Part shown: positions 36,232-48,621 of the stretch, piece after piece | How the letters are laid out: each line of letters starts with the position of its first letter | How positions within the stretch are numbered: position 1 is the stretch's first letter | NCBI RefSeq assembly: GCF_932294415.1 | Contig: NC_065537.1 | Span: 806,001-870,000 of the forward strand | Direction: 5' to 3' | From: Quercus robur | Lineage: Eukaryota; Streptophyta; Magnoliopsida; Fagales; Fagaceae | Length of the DNA stretch: 64,000 nt | The notes under the pieces: model-generated | The model's input: the letters and a program-made list of their open reading frames with translations, nothing else | The model's database searches: none | Told to the model about the DNA's origin: nothing | Program-made: the position numbers and the translations under genes

Positions 36232-37400
36232 CTAGTGTATTGTATAATTTTTCAAATTCGTATAATCTTATGAAACCACACCTTAGAAACCACGCATTAT
36301 TACTTATAATAGGGAATATGCATATATTCATGAAATACCTTCTTTAGTAATGCATCAGCACTTACAATTAGACAAAAGCATTATGAGAACATAGATGAAT
36401 GATGATAATTAAAACAATCATTTATATATGTTTTCAAACAATTGAATTGATTTTTATTGATATTTTCATTTTCAAGCACAATTAATTTCAATATAATTAT
36501 GTATTTGAATTTTATTTAAAAAATGCATCACATCTAACGCGTTATATTGCCGTTTTCACTTCTAAAAATTAGTACTTTTTTAATAACTTAATAAATTATA
36601 TGAATAAAATATGACGATAATTATATGAAATGTAAGGACAAAATTATTTCTAACCAATTTGAAATGTCAAAAATTATATCCATTAGTATTGACTATAATT
36701 GACTAGTAGTCATTCTTTATCAAATTTACTGTATCGTGTACTACTTTTCAATAAGAAGAAACAAAAACAAGAAGATTCCACACCAACTAAATAGAGCAAG
36801 AGAGAGAGAGAGGTTTTCTTAGGAGTAATAGAAGGGATGTGCAAATCAAGCAATAAAACAGAAAGAATACGTGGAAGCCTTACCACCCTCTCTTAATCCT
36901 CCTACCACATAATGTATATACTCTCGCACAAACACAATAACACTAATTAATTTTTGATGATGTAAATTGAATTCAAATCTTGAATATCTTATTTAATTAC
37001 AAGGTCACAGGATATATATTTAGGGATACAATAGTAAACCGTTTTAGAAATTTTTTTATGAAAAAATAAAAAAAGTTACCAATTTTTTTAATTTATCATT
37101 AAATGTTTTAAAAAATAGATGATTAATGTATTACTTAAAGGCATACATGACCCATAGATTTAAATTATAATAAAATATCAATCTTCTATTTTATGATCAT
37201 TGTTTTTTTATAATCGAACAAAAACACTGATTTGAACTCAAATTTATTCTTTATTCGCTGGCAAAAAGCTTTACGAATTGAGTTTATTGCATAGACCACA
37301 TAATATACTAAAAAAAAAGAAAAAGAAAAAAAAGACTGTTCACTTTGGTTGTTTTGTTCTTTCTTTCCCAAATATTGTTTCATGGAATGGAATCATCGTC
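35952..37400. other. Intergenic, upstream of the ECT gene
   Basis: Holds a (TA)20 microsatellite at 36190-36229 and AT-rich DNA. No gene seen. Confidence 0.4.
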
Positions 37401-38113
37401 ATTCGTCACCCACCATTTCCATCCATCTTATAATAAGTGGTAACTCTCTCTCTGTCTCTTTGTCTTTGTGTTTCTCTTCCAATATCCTAAAAACAAAAAC
37501 CACTAAAACAAGAAAGAAAGAAAGAAAGAAAAAAGCTAAATCTGAGACACTACTGTCTGAAGAAAGCACCCACCCAAACTCTCTCGGTGTTTTCAGACAA
37601 ACCAAACGACCAACTTCCGCTAATCCCGCAACTCTCTCTCTCTTTCTGTCCTTAGATTTTTGTGTTCTTTTCTAAATCCTTGCTTTCTGGATTTATCTTT
37701 AGCCTCCTGAATTCCTGGGAAAAAAATTCTTTTCTCTGCCACCGTCTCCACCTAAATTCATTGCCAAACACACAGTATCTCTCTCTCTCTCTCTGTGTCA
37801 TATATTTTATTTTCTGAATTTTCATAAACACAAACTTCACTCACTTTTTGTTAAATTTCTTAACCAAAAAGTATTTATTTTTTGCTGTTTTTGTTTTCTA
37901 ATACAATAGAATGGATTTGTGTTTTGTTTCGTAATCATTCTGATTCTTTTTTTCATGCAATAAAATTCCAACTACCTTTATTGTTAATATTATTTTTATA
38001 GTTTTTTGAATTGCTGTGTGAACGTTGACTAATTATTTGTATTTGTTTAATTTTTGTTTCACTATTTCAGATTCAGATATAATAGTAACAGTAGCAGAAA
38101 GAAAGAAAGAAAA
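37401..38113 (+). promoter_or_regulatory. Probable 5' UTR and 5' UTR intron of the YTH/ECT gene
   Basis: The stretch 37440-37800 is CT-rich with CTCTCTCT runs, like plant 5' UTRs, and 38066-38071 (ATTTCAG) is a good 3' splice site 42 bases before the start codon. A leader intron is therefore likely; its 5' splice site was not fixed. Confidence 0.45.
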
Positions 38114-41100
38114 ATGGTGAAGAATCTCAAAAAAGCTAACCCATCTGTGGTGCTCGCCGCCGATTCCAATCTGGTAATCTCAATTTCATTCTTAACTTTT
38201 TCAATCTTAGATACTACCAGCTTAATAATTGTCTCTAATTTTTTTCCAAGCCTCTTTTATACTACATGAAATTAGTATATAAGAGAGACGCTTAAGACAT
38301 GTTTTCTGAGGCTTTTTTTCTAAATGATTTTCTCAGTTCTAGACCTTTTTTTTTTCCCTGGAAAAAGTGGTAGGAATTAAAACTATATGTTCTTCAAGTT
38401 TTTGTTTTTCCCCTTTAGAAAAAGTATTTTTGAATAATTTTGTTTTCGGGTGGAATTGGAAACCAAGAAATCAGTCTCTATAAGCTTTTATTCATGATTG
38501 ATGCCTGTATTAAATTTGAATATTATTGCTTACCCATAACTTCTCCATCTGCAAAATTGGGAGCTTTGTGTACTGGGTACGAGTACGGCCTTTATTATTG
38601 CATCCATTTCAAATTTTCCATCAATATTTTGATCAAAATTGGAGCTTTTCCCTTATGTTTTTATCAAACATGGAGTCTTTTCCTCTGCATTTTACTGATT
38701 TGTCAACTTGGGTTAATAATTTCAGGCTCCATCAAAGGACACAGGCCATCAATCTGATGCAATGTCGTGTATATCATCTGCTGGAGATGCGACAAGTAGT
38801 ATCAAAGGAAGCGAAGTTGACCATGATTCCCTTACTACAGATCAAGGCGGTTCTTATTCAACCAGCAGCTATTATGGATACTATTATCCAGGTTGGCTCA
38901 TGCTAATCAAATACAGTTCAGGCTATTCTAGTCTTGTCTTTTTATTGATTGTGTATTTATGTTTCACATCTTACAATAGCTTGTTCACAGGTTACGATGG
39001 TTCCTATGGAGAGTTGGACAACCAAGGGTATTATGTTGGTGGGGATGGATCGGAATTTCAATATCCTGTAAGTATCTCAATCTGTTACCTGATTGAAATT
39101 TATATGCTTTTAAACACTAGTTATTATAACCCCATTCTTTTGGCTTGTTCCCTGCAACAGAGGTATTGTAATTTGTGATACTATAGTTTTTAGAATCTCT
39201 CTGTGATGATGGGCATTGTTTGCTCATGTATCCCGTGAAATTTGAATTTTCTGCATGGGATTAATTTTCTATAGAAGAAATTTTGTCACTTTCTTGTGAT
39301 ATAGATTGCACGATGCAAATATACCTATATGCAAGATGCACTAGCTCCTCTGGATATAGTTGTTACTACAAATTAATAGTGATTAACTGCCCAAATATCT
39401 TTGTAATTTGATCTGTTGGTCTTTAAGATCTTACATTGGAATATTAAGATGTTTCATTGGAATTCCCATTTTTGTTTTGCGAGTTTTACCATATGATCAG
39501 CGTGTATATGCGATTTGACATTTCATAACAAGTTGAACTTACATTGGCTTTTGCTTCATTTAGGTCATGCAAGCAGATAATGGATCTTTTGCCTACTTCA
39601 TGCCAGGGTTTCAGCCTAGTTACTCTCCATGCTTACCTGTAACCACAATTGGTGTTGATGGACAGTATGTTGATCAGCAGGCATATCTATCAAGCCCCAT
39701 GTTTCAACCACTCGTCGCCTCCCCTGGTTATTATGCCCCTACTTTCCCTTACGGGGAGTTGTTACCGTCACCCTATATGTGGGATCCATCCCTTCGTGTT
39801 GGGGATGGAGCTTTTGGAAATAGCTATGCTGGCTTTCCGGAATTTTCAGACCCTAAATCCAATTTATCTTCCCCAAGTCATACCCGTGCTCCTCTTTCTA
39901 AAGGCTATTCTGAGTTTAGCAGTCCATTGGGTATCAATAGCTCCCTACCATCATTGGATATCTCATCAGGCCATGGCATGCGCAAGCAACTAAAACCAGT
40001 GAACAAGGTATTCTAGCTCTTTAAGCTGTGTGTTGTTATGTCCTCTTCTCAGGCAATTTTAGTGAATTTTCTAATGATTTTTTGGCCTTTCCTCATGGCA
40101 CATCTTTCCTGTCAGATGTACTCACTAAAGTTTTCTTTCTGGTTTCAAAGTTTTCAGCCCAAAATCAAGGGAAGGGTGCTTTGCTTTATTCAAACAACCT
40201 GGTTAATTTAAAAGCAAATGTGACGGGTTGGGGCAGCACTGAGAAGATGAAATCAAGAAGCAAGATTAATGGTGTTACCACTATTGGTTCCCTTAATGAG
40301 CAGAACCAGGGTCCTAGAACAGCCAATGCAAAAGGTGCATTGTTGTCTGGAGGTAATGCTGCTGGATCCTTGGCAACTGATGGGAATGGAAATAGTAACA
40401 GCATAACCTCTCTAATCAGGACGGATCAATATAACCTTCCTGACTTTCCGACCAAATATGATCATGCTTTTTTCTTTGTTATCAAATCTTACAGTGAAGA
40501 TGATATTCATAAGAGCATCAAATACAATGTGTGGGCTAGTACTCCTAATGGGAATAAGAGGCTGGATGGTGTATATCAAGATGCCCAAGAGAAGATGGCG
40601 GAGAAAGGAAGCAAGTGTCCTGTGTTTCTTTTCTTTTCGGTATGCTCTAGAGTTCATTATGGTTCTGATATTGGTGTTTCCACTCTGCACACCCATTGAT
40701 CCCCAATAAAAGGACTAATGTCTCTTTTTGTTTGTTCGCTTGGTTCAGGTTAATGCAAGTGGTCAGTTTTGTGGAGTAGCAGAGATGATTGGCCGAGTTG
40801 ATTTTAATAAAAGCATGGATTTCTGGCAGCAAGATAAGTGGAATGGTTATTTCCCTGTCAAGTGGCATATAATAAAAGATGTTCCAAACCCTCATTTACG
40901 ACATATAATACTTGAGAATAATGACAACAAGCCTGTTACCAACAGTCGAGACACGCAAGAGGTGTGCAAAACTAACTAGTAGACAAGTACTGTTTTATTT
41001 TATTTTTCTGTATTTTTATAATAAACAAAAAAGAAAAAAAATTGTTGTTTTATTTTACTATTATTTCTTTTAAATTTGGTAGCAAACTTGTAAGCCATTT

Positions 41101-41788
41101 CTGCCATGCTTATTTTTGTCATCTTCCATTTTCAGGTGAGATTTCCCCAAGGTCTTGAAATGTTGAATATTTTTAAGAACCATGTTTCAAAGACATCAAT
41201 ATTAGATGACTTTGATTTTTATGAAAGCCGTGAGAGAGTGATGCAAGAGAAGAGGACAAGGCAATCAGTACCCCTTTTTAACCTGCAGGTTTTGTCTTCC
41301 TCCCCCCTTATGCTTAATCCTTTCTAACAAGTTTCTCACTTTTCAAACTTTTCAATGAGTGCATGTAATGTGGGGCCATATAAGCATAATTAGAGGTGGA
41401 GGATTAGGAATCATGTGTCCGGTCTGGACCAATAACTAATTGGTGGAGTTTTTTATTTTAAGATTCTTAAAATGATTCTCCTTGATTACAAAATGATTAA
41501 AGAATAAAGAAGGGTTCCGCATACAAATAGCATGGTGGAGAGTGGTGTGCCAATGAAATTTGACTTTATTCCATTCTATAGAATGGGCCTTTGTGGAGTT
41601 CTTTATTTTAGTTATACTGGAGATTACATGTCTTTTCAATATTGATATTTGATTTTGAATGTTGTGTCTTATCATTCATTATTTGGCAGCAGAAGATAGA
41701 TGAATTAAACACCAGTTTTAAATCAATAGATCTGTCGGCAGTGAAGAGCATTGAGCAGCCTGAGGTCGGAGACAAAGTGAAGAAATGA
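38114..41788 (+). CDS. YTH-domain m6A reader (ECT family)
   Basis: Binds N6-methyladenosine in mRNA and steers its fate in the cytoplasm. Eight coding exons keep one frame: 38114-38173, 38726-38891, 38991-39067, 39564-40007, 40151-40639, 40749-40961, 41136-41288 and 41690-41788, giving 566 residues. The N-terminal 350 residues are low-complexity and rich in Tyr, Gly, Pro and Ser, as in DF-type readers that phase-separate. The YTH domain starts near residue 352 ([20 protein letters not shown]) and includes the aromatic cage: Trp377 (KYNVW), Trp438 and Trp443 (FWQQDKW). The block [16 protein letters not shown] is also canonical. Exon 8 may begin one CAG later (CAGCAG acceptor). The exon 5 acceptor was chosen because it alone keeps phase. 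Which ECT paralogue it is cannot be said. Likely functional. Confidence 0.95.
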
Positions 41789-42260
41789 AGGTAATAGGGC
41801 TGGACAGTTTTCCCGAGGAAATGAAGCTGCATTTTGGGAGGCTTTTAATTGGGTCCAATTGCTGCTGATACCAATGCACTTGGATGGAAATAAGAGTTCT
41901 CAGTGAAAAAAAAAAAAGGATTAAATTAATTTATTGAAGATTTTCAGTGATCCTTTACTAGGAAAGGAATGGAAAGGTTGATCCTTTCAGAATTGAGTTG
42001 GTGGCTTGGCTGGTTGCCAAGGAGTTGCCGTTAATTGTGTACCATATAGTATAAAAGAAACTTGGATGATCCCATTGATATTATATGGTTATGGGGTGTC
42101 ATGCAATACAAGTTTTTCCCATTTTTTTCCTTTTAAAAAGTTTTCTCTTTGTATAAAGTGTGTATCTGGGTTTCTTTTTCCTTTTCCTTGTTATAATTTT
42201 TCCTGTATTCGAATTTCCCCTTTTGGAACAGCTAGTGCGACACACGTGCTATATATGTAG
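41789..42260 (+). other. Presumed 3' UTR and downstream of the ECT gene
   Basis: No further coding sequence. The transcript end is not marked by a single clear signal. Confidence 0.4.
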
Positions 42261-42489
42261 GAATATCTTAGAAAGAGACGTGGGTGGTGGTAGTGGTGTT
42301 TGGTCTCTCCTGTGGATGAAGTTGAAATTTGCACAAGGCATGAGATAAATTTTTCTAGAAGTTGTAATTCCAAGTCATAATGGGTTTGCAGTGTAGCACG
42401 TAGCATGGATTTATTTATTTGTTTTTAATCACTCACTTTTAACTAAAAAAACAAATTGAAGGAGTCGGAGAATTCAATGGGAGAAAGTT

Positions 42490-42975
42490 CTTTTCCGAAC
42501 CTTTATTGACGATAATATAAATAAGATTTACAACCCATAACCACCATGTACATAGCCAAAAATTTCTTCAGCAGACCAGATACAGAAGGCAAATTAGCTC
42601 ATATCAGTTACTCTTTCACACTTGCTGAGCATTTTGCTAGCTTTGTGGTTCCAGTATCTGCCTATTTCTGTAGTGTCCACCATTGAAATACTAGCAGTGA
42701 ATGCGAAGCTGCTCTGTTGTAGTCATGCAGCAACGAGTCGATCTGCAGCCAAACGTGCATGTTCGAAATTCATAGCAGTCCACACAAGTCACAACCAGGC
42801 TCCATGTCTCCACTTCTGAAATTTACTCCTAAGAGTCCTAACGAATGCCAATACATTTCTGGCCATAGGACATACCCAGAAGTAACACATTCATAACCAT
42901 CTCTGTGCTTTGATTGGAGAAGCCGTAAGTTAAATTTATCTCCATGTGTCAGCTTATAAGATTGTTTCACATGGA
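42490..42975 (-). other. Possible minus-strand transcript end, unidentified
   Basis: This 480 bp block has a higher GC content than its surroundings and, on the minus strand, an AATAAA signal (near 42505-42510) after a stretch with short overlapping frames (one of 66 codons from 42970). I recognise no protein; no frame is long or carries a known motif. It could be the 3' exon of a convergent gene, a non-coding RNA, or a repeat. Confidence 0.25.
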
Positions 42976-42980
42976 AATTT

Positions 42981-43840
42981 CAATAACTTCATTTCTAGTG
43001 GTTACAACTTTGGTATGTGATGAACCCAAGCCAAGCCTAGCTAGTCCAACCTACTAACATCACACATGACATGAATGCATGTGAATTCATGGATATGATC
43101 AAAGTAGAAGAGCAAGATTTGCATAGATAATTAGTTTAGTCACATATTGTTTTTACAAGAGTTTGATATATCATCAATGATGCAAGTTTCTCAACGTCTT
43201 CTCTAAAGTTCTCCTTTCTTTTTTTGATTTATATTTAAAGGGTAACTATTTCAAATTAAGTTAATTTTTCTCACATTATCATTCATTTTTCAGTTCATTT
43301 CATTCACCTACATTAGAACTCAAGAAGTTCATTATAAGTTGTAGTTCACTTTAAAATTTTCAATTAAATTCAAAAGACATAGTTATTGGCAAATTTTCCT
43401 TGGAAATAAATAATATTGTTTATTTTTCATTGATCAATGCATATATGTGTTTGAATTTAATTAGGCAAGCAAATCTATTACACTCCAGGAACTATACAAA
43501 TATAACTTGACTTTCTCTTTATTCCTATATATAATAAGATTTTTTTTGTGTTTATGTTTGGTTGCCAAAAAAGTACAAGAAAATTTGACAATGTTCCTAA
43601 AATTTTCTTTTCTACCTTTTAAAATTTGAGAAAGTAATTTTTTTTTTTCAATTTAAAAATGATAACGTGACATTTTTAAATTTATTGTTATTATTTTACT
43701 AGTCACGCCAACGTCAACTATGCCAATTGTGCACGATGTGTGCCACATAAGCATTTTTTGATATTGAATTGATAGTAGGAACTAAATTGATTGCAATTTG
43801 AAAATAATTTGGATCAAATTGACTGCTACTAAAATGTAGT
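42981..43840. other. AT-rich intergenic region
   Basis: No supportable feature. Confidence 0.35.
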
Positions 43841-44447
43841 TGTGCGCACCCAAAGTATGGCTAACGGGCTCAACCTGTATTTGGGCTCACAATATATTTA
43901 TATTGTGGGTTTCGTGTTTCCTACTATTGGTAATATTTTGCTTGGAGACCCAGTTGTGCACTCGTTTTCGTAAACCCTCTTTTTCTCCTGATATAGTCAC
44001 TCTTATTCTCTCTATTTTCTCTCTGGAGTTGCCAACCCCTTCTTCTCAATCCATTCTCCTATTTATAGCTAAAGGTGAGTGGAGGTGTCATGATTACTTC
44101 CTTACTCGTGTGAAGGGGGGGTCCAAACTTATCGTTTCTAAGTGGATGTTCCATCGAGAAAGATGGTAATGGCATTGGAATTGATTTCTACCTTTAAAAG
44201 ACCGCTCAACAGTGATATTCCCTAAGGCACTTCCAAGCAACCGAGTACAGGGCATCTCCGAGCTATGATACTCCCAACCAAGTTAAAGACGTTTAGGAGG
44301 GGCTTGCTTTAGGTACCTGGGACAACACAATCTCATTTCAGCTATTGGGCCCGGATTGGGCCCTAAGGTGTTCAGATCGAGGTGATAGGTCCAAAAAGGA
44401 ACGGGGTGGCATACTAGGCCACTAGGCCAGGTCCCCAGGCCCGTACA
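43841..44447 (-). mobile_element. Solo LTR (family 2), minus orientation
   Basis: A 607 bp element with TGTGCGCACC and GGCCCGTACA ends (TG...CA). On the minus strand a TATA box CTATAAATAGG (near 44060) sits in LTR-like position, and TTGTCCCAGGTACC resembles a box in 45802-46457. No perfect target duplication. The 109-residue plus-strand frame inside it has no family features. Confidence 0.6.
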
Positions 44448-45801
44448 ATAGCCCCCCTTGATTCGTGCCTGGCTACCAAGAGTGAATCAAGGATAGTGAT
44501 TGGCGTTAGTGGTTCCTTGAGAAGCCCAACCGTCGGCTACTGAGTGGACGAGACAGCCATCAATACTTTCTCAAAAAAAGCATTATGCCAGGCTATCACA
44601 TTTAACCGTCATCATAACCTAACGGTTCGTGATTTGTGCCCGCGCGTGTGGAGGGTTGCAAAGTGAAGCCAAAAGGACTTTCTCGCCTTCTGGTTCATTA
44701 AATGTTCTGGCTCTATAAATAGTTCCTCCAAGTTTTTCATTTCACTCTTTACATCCTCTCTCCTTCAACTTCCTCCCTTAAGATTCATAGAACGTCCCAA
44801 ATACATTTGAAATCAAAATCCAAACCAAGCACATGTAAGCAACATCATATCTTAATAATCAAGGCAAATCTAAATCCCCAAACCCACAAACCAAACAAAG
44901 AGAAAATAGAAGAATGAGAATAAAGAGAGTGTAAAAATAGCGAGATTGAATGATGGTCATGAACCACCGCTATTGCCGGTGGTTGTGGTCACTTGGGCTT
45001 GGCTATCGTTGAGCTTGGTGCAAAAAGAATAAAGCGAGATTGAATGAGAGTGAGGGTGAGATCAGAGAGGGATTACTAAGAGAAATGAAGGAAAACCAGT
45101 ACTAAATGTGGAAAAGGCAAGCAGTGACTTACAAGGTCTAGTCATGGAGGCTTTTCGAGAGAGAGAGAGAGAAGAAACTATTGAAATACAAAGCAATAGT
45201 AACTATATATATGTACATGATTATTGTAGCAACAATGCTATTTTACACAACTTTAACTTGATTGATATGGATGATTTTGGAGTTTGGATGTGTAAATTGA
45301 GCCCTTGTGTTATTTTACATTGTTTGGTGCAAATGCTCTAATGATCGCGTCTTCATATTTGAAGTTTAGGGACCTTAATCATATTTTCATAATGAATGGA
45401 CAAGGAGAATGTGAAAATTAAAGAGAACAATGGAAAATGGTAGAAGATGTGGAAGCGAAAGTAAGGAGAAAAGAAAGGAAAGAACAAATGTGATTTGGCC
45501 TAACGGCCTACCACCACACCAACAAAGGCCAAAAGACTACACATCTTGAATAACTTAACTTGAAAACACATTACAAGAGCCCCATATTTATAATGAGATT
45601 ACACATAATAGTCAAATATAATTTGAATTGCATATTAATTGTTTGAATTCCATGATTTTCTCTAATAATCAATCTCATAATTTTCTTTTACAAATCAATC
45701 TCTTGATTTTTGGTGTTCATTAACATCGAAAGTAAAATATACTTTCCAACGAAGAATGATGGCTATACTATATGTGGTACCTAATCCCCCTAGTAATTCC
45801 C
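44448..45801. other. Intergenic between two solo LTRs
   Basis: The first 370 bases (GCCCCCCTTGATTCGTGCC onward, with a plus-strand CTATAAATAG near 44712) look retro-element-derived and may belong to another LTR. The rest is AT-rich with no supportable gene. Confidence 0.35.
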
Positions 45802-46457
45802 TGCAGGATGATGAATTTGGGCTCCCAATTTATTTATTGGTAGGTATCCTAGCACTCCTACTAAATGTTACCTCCAACACTCCTTGATAGCCCAAACTCC
45901 TCCCATTCCTTGCCATCAGTCCAACTCTAACCCTCTTTGACCTCTCCTCTAACTCTCACTCTTCCTCACTTCCCTTTCTGAATTCCTTTCCCTGTGTTTT
46001 TCGACCAACCCCCTTCCCATCATCCTATCTTTCCTTTTATAGTCTCCTATTAGTGGGGTTCCAAATTATTACTTATGCACCAATCCCTATACAATTTCAC
46101 TTTTGCTTAGAATCCCAAGAAAAGTGATTTCTTCTGAGGATTCTCTTGAAACTTGTTCCTGACGTCAAATAGCGTTTGGCAGCAAACTTCCCAAGGCACT
46201 ATAGTGCTCGGGGAACCGACTTGAATATGACTGTCCTTTCATTGGTTCCTCCTAGCTTGTTAGTCGGTATTGGACCTGACTAACCTCAGATCTAACCGTC
46301 CCCCAACCTTATACCCTTGCATTTTTGTCATTGGGCTGGGTCTATCCCTAAAGTGTTGGGTCAGTTTCAGTTACCTGGGGCAACCTCGGTGGTCTGGACT
46401 AGCCTTGGGCCTGGTTCCCTGAGCCATTCTTGGTTAGTTGGGCCCAAGTCCCTACAA
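45802..46457 (-). mobile_element. Solo LTR (family 2), minus orientation
   Basis: About 656 bp with TG...CA ends (TGCAGGATGATG and GTCCCTACA). Minus-strand features include TGTAGGGACTTGGGCCC at the start, TTGCCCCAGGTAAC shared with the previous LTR, and a TATA-like ACTATAAAAGG near 46040. Left boundary is less sure. It ends only 71 bases before the BAHD pseudogene start. Confidence 0.5.
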
Positions 46458-46528
46458 TGTATATATAAATGAGAAGCATTCCCACATTTTAGTCTCATCT
46501 AAGAGTCTTACACCTACTTTAATCTTCC

Positions 46529-47936
46529 ATGGAAAACAACCATATACATCACATGCCCTTTTTACTTGATAGGGAAAATGTTGTGCTAGTAAAACCCTCG
46601 AAACCCACATCTTCAAGACTCTTTTCTCTTTCTAGCATTGACAATGATCCCCACCTTGAGATTCTTTGCCAAACTGTTCATGTGTATCGATCAAATGTTG
46701 ATTCCTCTTATTATGATAATCATAATTGCACCTCAAGTTTTGATGGGCAAGCAGACATAGCTTATGTCATCAAAGAAGCCTTCTCCAAGGCTTTGGTTTT
46801 TTATCATCCTCTAGTAGGCAAGCTAGAAAAGCACAGTGATGGAAAACTTCATATCAATTGCAATGAAGATGGAGTGTCATTCTTAGTGGCAGTTGCCAAT
46901 TATCAGCTCTTTTCCCTTAATTATCTAGATAGGGTTAATGTTGAAGTATCCAAACAGCTTGTCCTTGATTTACCTTCTAAAGGTGACTCAGTTTACCACC
47001 CTCTTGTCTTGCAGGTGACCAAATTTTCATGTGGGGGTTGCACAATTGGGATGGGCTTGTCACACTCCATATGTGACGGATTCGGTGCATCCTAGTTCTT
47101 TCAAGCTCTGGTTGAGCTTGCAAGTGGAAATAGTGAGCTCTTGGTGAAACCTGTGTGGGAGAGGTAAAGACCAGTGGCAACACCTACTAAGGAGCCTTTC
47201 CAATTAATGTTTCCGGATGGGCCTTCTTTAGTGACTTCACCATATATGCCAACAACAGACCTCTTGCACGAATGCTTTCATGTAAGTAGTGAAAGTATAA
47301 AAAGAATCAAAATGAGTTTGACAGAGGAATTCGGAACAGAAAATTTGTATGAAAGTTTCACCACTATTGAGGTCCTAGGTGCCTATGTTTGGAGATCAAG
47401 TTTTAGAGCTTTAAAATTGAACTTAGATGGGAGAACCAATTTCTGGTTGGTTATGGGGATAAGGAAACTATTGAATCCACCTTTGCCAGATGGGTATTAT
47501 GGGAATGCTTTTGTGTCTCAAGCATTGGAGCTAATAGGTGGTGAGCTTAATGAACTACCACTCTCTAATGTGGCGAAGCTTATAAAAGAGAGCAAAAAAG
47601 ATACTTCCACCGCTGATTACATAATGACCTCACTACACATGTTAGAAAGATTCAGACAACTTGATATAAAGTTTAAAGATGATGTTGCAGTCATGGTTTT
47701 AATAGATTGGAGGTAACTGGGTTTCCTGGAAAATGTAGATTTTGGGAGAATGGAATCAGTGAACATGATAACCCTGCCATGGAACATGATAGGGTATGTA
47801 GATATGTGTGTGCTCTTGCCTCCCCACCTCCAAGGTGGATGCTTCAATGAAAGGTGGAGTTAGGTTATTTCTTTCCCTTCCCAGCACTGCCATGGCCAAA
47901 TTTAAAGAAGAAATGGACGCTGTCAAGCTCTTGTAA
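46529..47936 (+). pseudogene. BAHD acyltransferase pseudogene
   Basis: BAHD enzymes move acyl groups from CoA to alcohols or amines in specialised metabolism. The sequence spans the whole family length without an intron: N-terminus VVLVKPSKPTSSRLFSLSS, the catalytic HxxxD as HSICD near 47064-47078, the DFGWG position as VDFGRM near 47735, and a C-terminus reading GGVRLFLSLPSTAMAKF ending at TAA 47934-47936. It is broken by in-frame stops at 47093-47095, 47165-47167 and 47714-47716 and by a frameshift near 47840. The high quality of the rest suggests recent loss. It resembles the BAHD clade of spermidine acyltransferases and relatives; substrate cannot be inferred. The first open part (188 codons) keeps HSICD but lacks the C-terminal half. 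Confidence 0.9.
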
Positions 47937-48227
47937 ATGATGTTGTCTACTCCCAAAAAAATAAATTTGGATGCTGTTGTGCACACAACGAAGACATAAA
48001 TATTTGAAGTGGTAGCAAGAACAATGCCAATAGACTCCGTGGTTGGACATCATGAATTAGATTCGTGCTTAAGTATTGTATTGTTGTGAAAATTAAAGTA
48101 ATGCTTGAATATCTATGTGAAGTTTGTTTGTTTTTTTTTTTTTTTTTAATTATTATTATTATTTTTTTCAATAAGCTAAAGAAAAGGGTTCAAACTTCAC
48201 TAGAATTATCTTTTAGCAACTAGCAAG

Positions 48228-48237
48228 AGGTTCTTCG

Positions 48238-48286
<49 letters not shown>

Positions 48287-48301
48287 CAAGGTTCTTCGTA
48301 C
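48228..48301 (-). mobile_element. Tail-only retroposon insertion (T42)
   Basis: A run of about 42 T plus ACAAC is bracketed by a 13 bp direct repeat AGGTTCTTCGTAC (48228-48240 and 48289-48301). This is the footprint of LINE-driven insertion, but almost nothing except the tail was copied. Confidence 0.65.
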
Positions 48302-48336
48302 TTGAATAACCAAACATATGATGTTAGTTTTTCAAC

Positions 48337-48502
48337 TTTTTTTTTTTTTTGAGAAAGTTTCAACCTATGGTATTTGCTCCTGATGATAGCTCTTTATTAT
48401 CAGACTAAGACACTAATCAATTTTTGATATAGGTGAGGATTAAACTCCAGATCTTTTATATAACCATCAGAGACTTTATTAATTGAGCTAATTGGAACCT
48501 AC
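48337..48502 (-). mobile_element. tRNA-derived SINE
   Basis: On the minus strand: an A-box region TTAGCTCAATTAATAAAGTC, a B-box-like GAGTTTAATCCTC, then a body with TTAGTCTGATAATAAAGAGC and TAGGTTGAAACTTTCTC before the A-tail. Order and spacing fit a plant tRNA SINE. A second, truncated copy is at 27983-28090. A TTCAACTTTT repeat lies on both sides, an imperfect target duplication. Confidence 0.75.
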
Positions 48503-48539
48503 TTTTTATTCAACTTTTGGTGCTTGAATATCTTCCAAA

Positions 48540-48556
48540 TCAAATGTATGAAGAGT

Positions 48557-48609
<53 letters not shown>

Positions 48610-48621
48610 AATGTATGAAGA
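48540..48621 (+). mobile_element. Tail-only retroposon insertion (A46)
   Basis: GTTTAT plus 46 A is bracketed by a perfect 15 bp direct repeat TCAAATGTATGAAGA (48540-48554 and 48607-48621). Same kind of footprint as 48228-48301, in the opposite orientation. Confidence 0.7.

Noticed and set aside
38440-39178. Alternative frames over ECT exons 2 and 3
   Set aside because: They read through introns; the spliced frame 38726-38891 + 38991-39067 preserves phase and matches the family.
43840-44169. 109-codon plus-strand frame
   Set aside because: Inside the solo LTR and antisense to its orientation.
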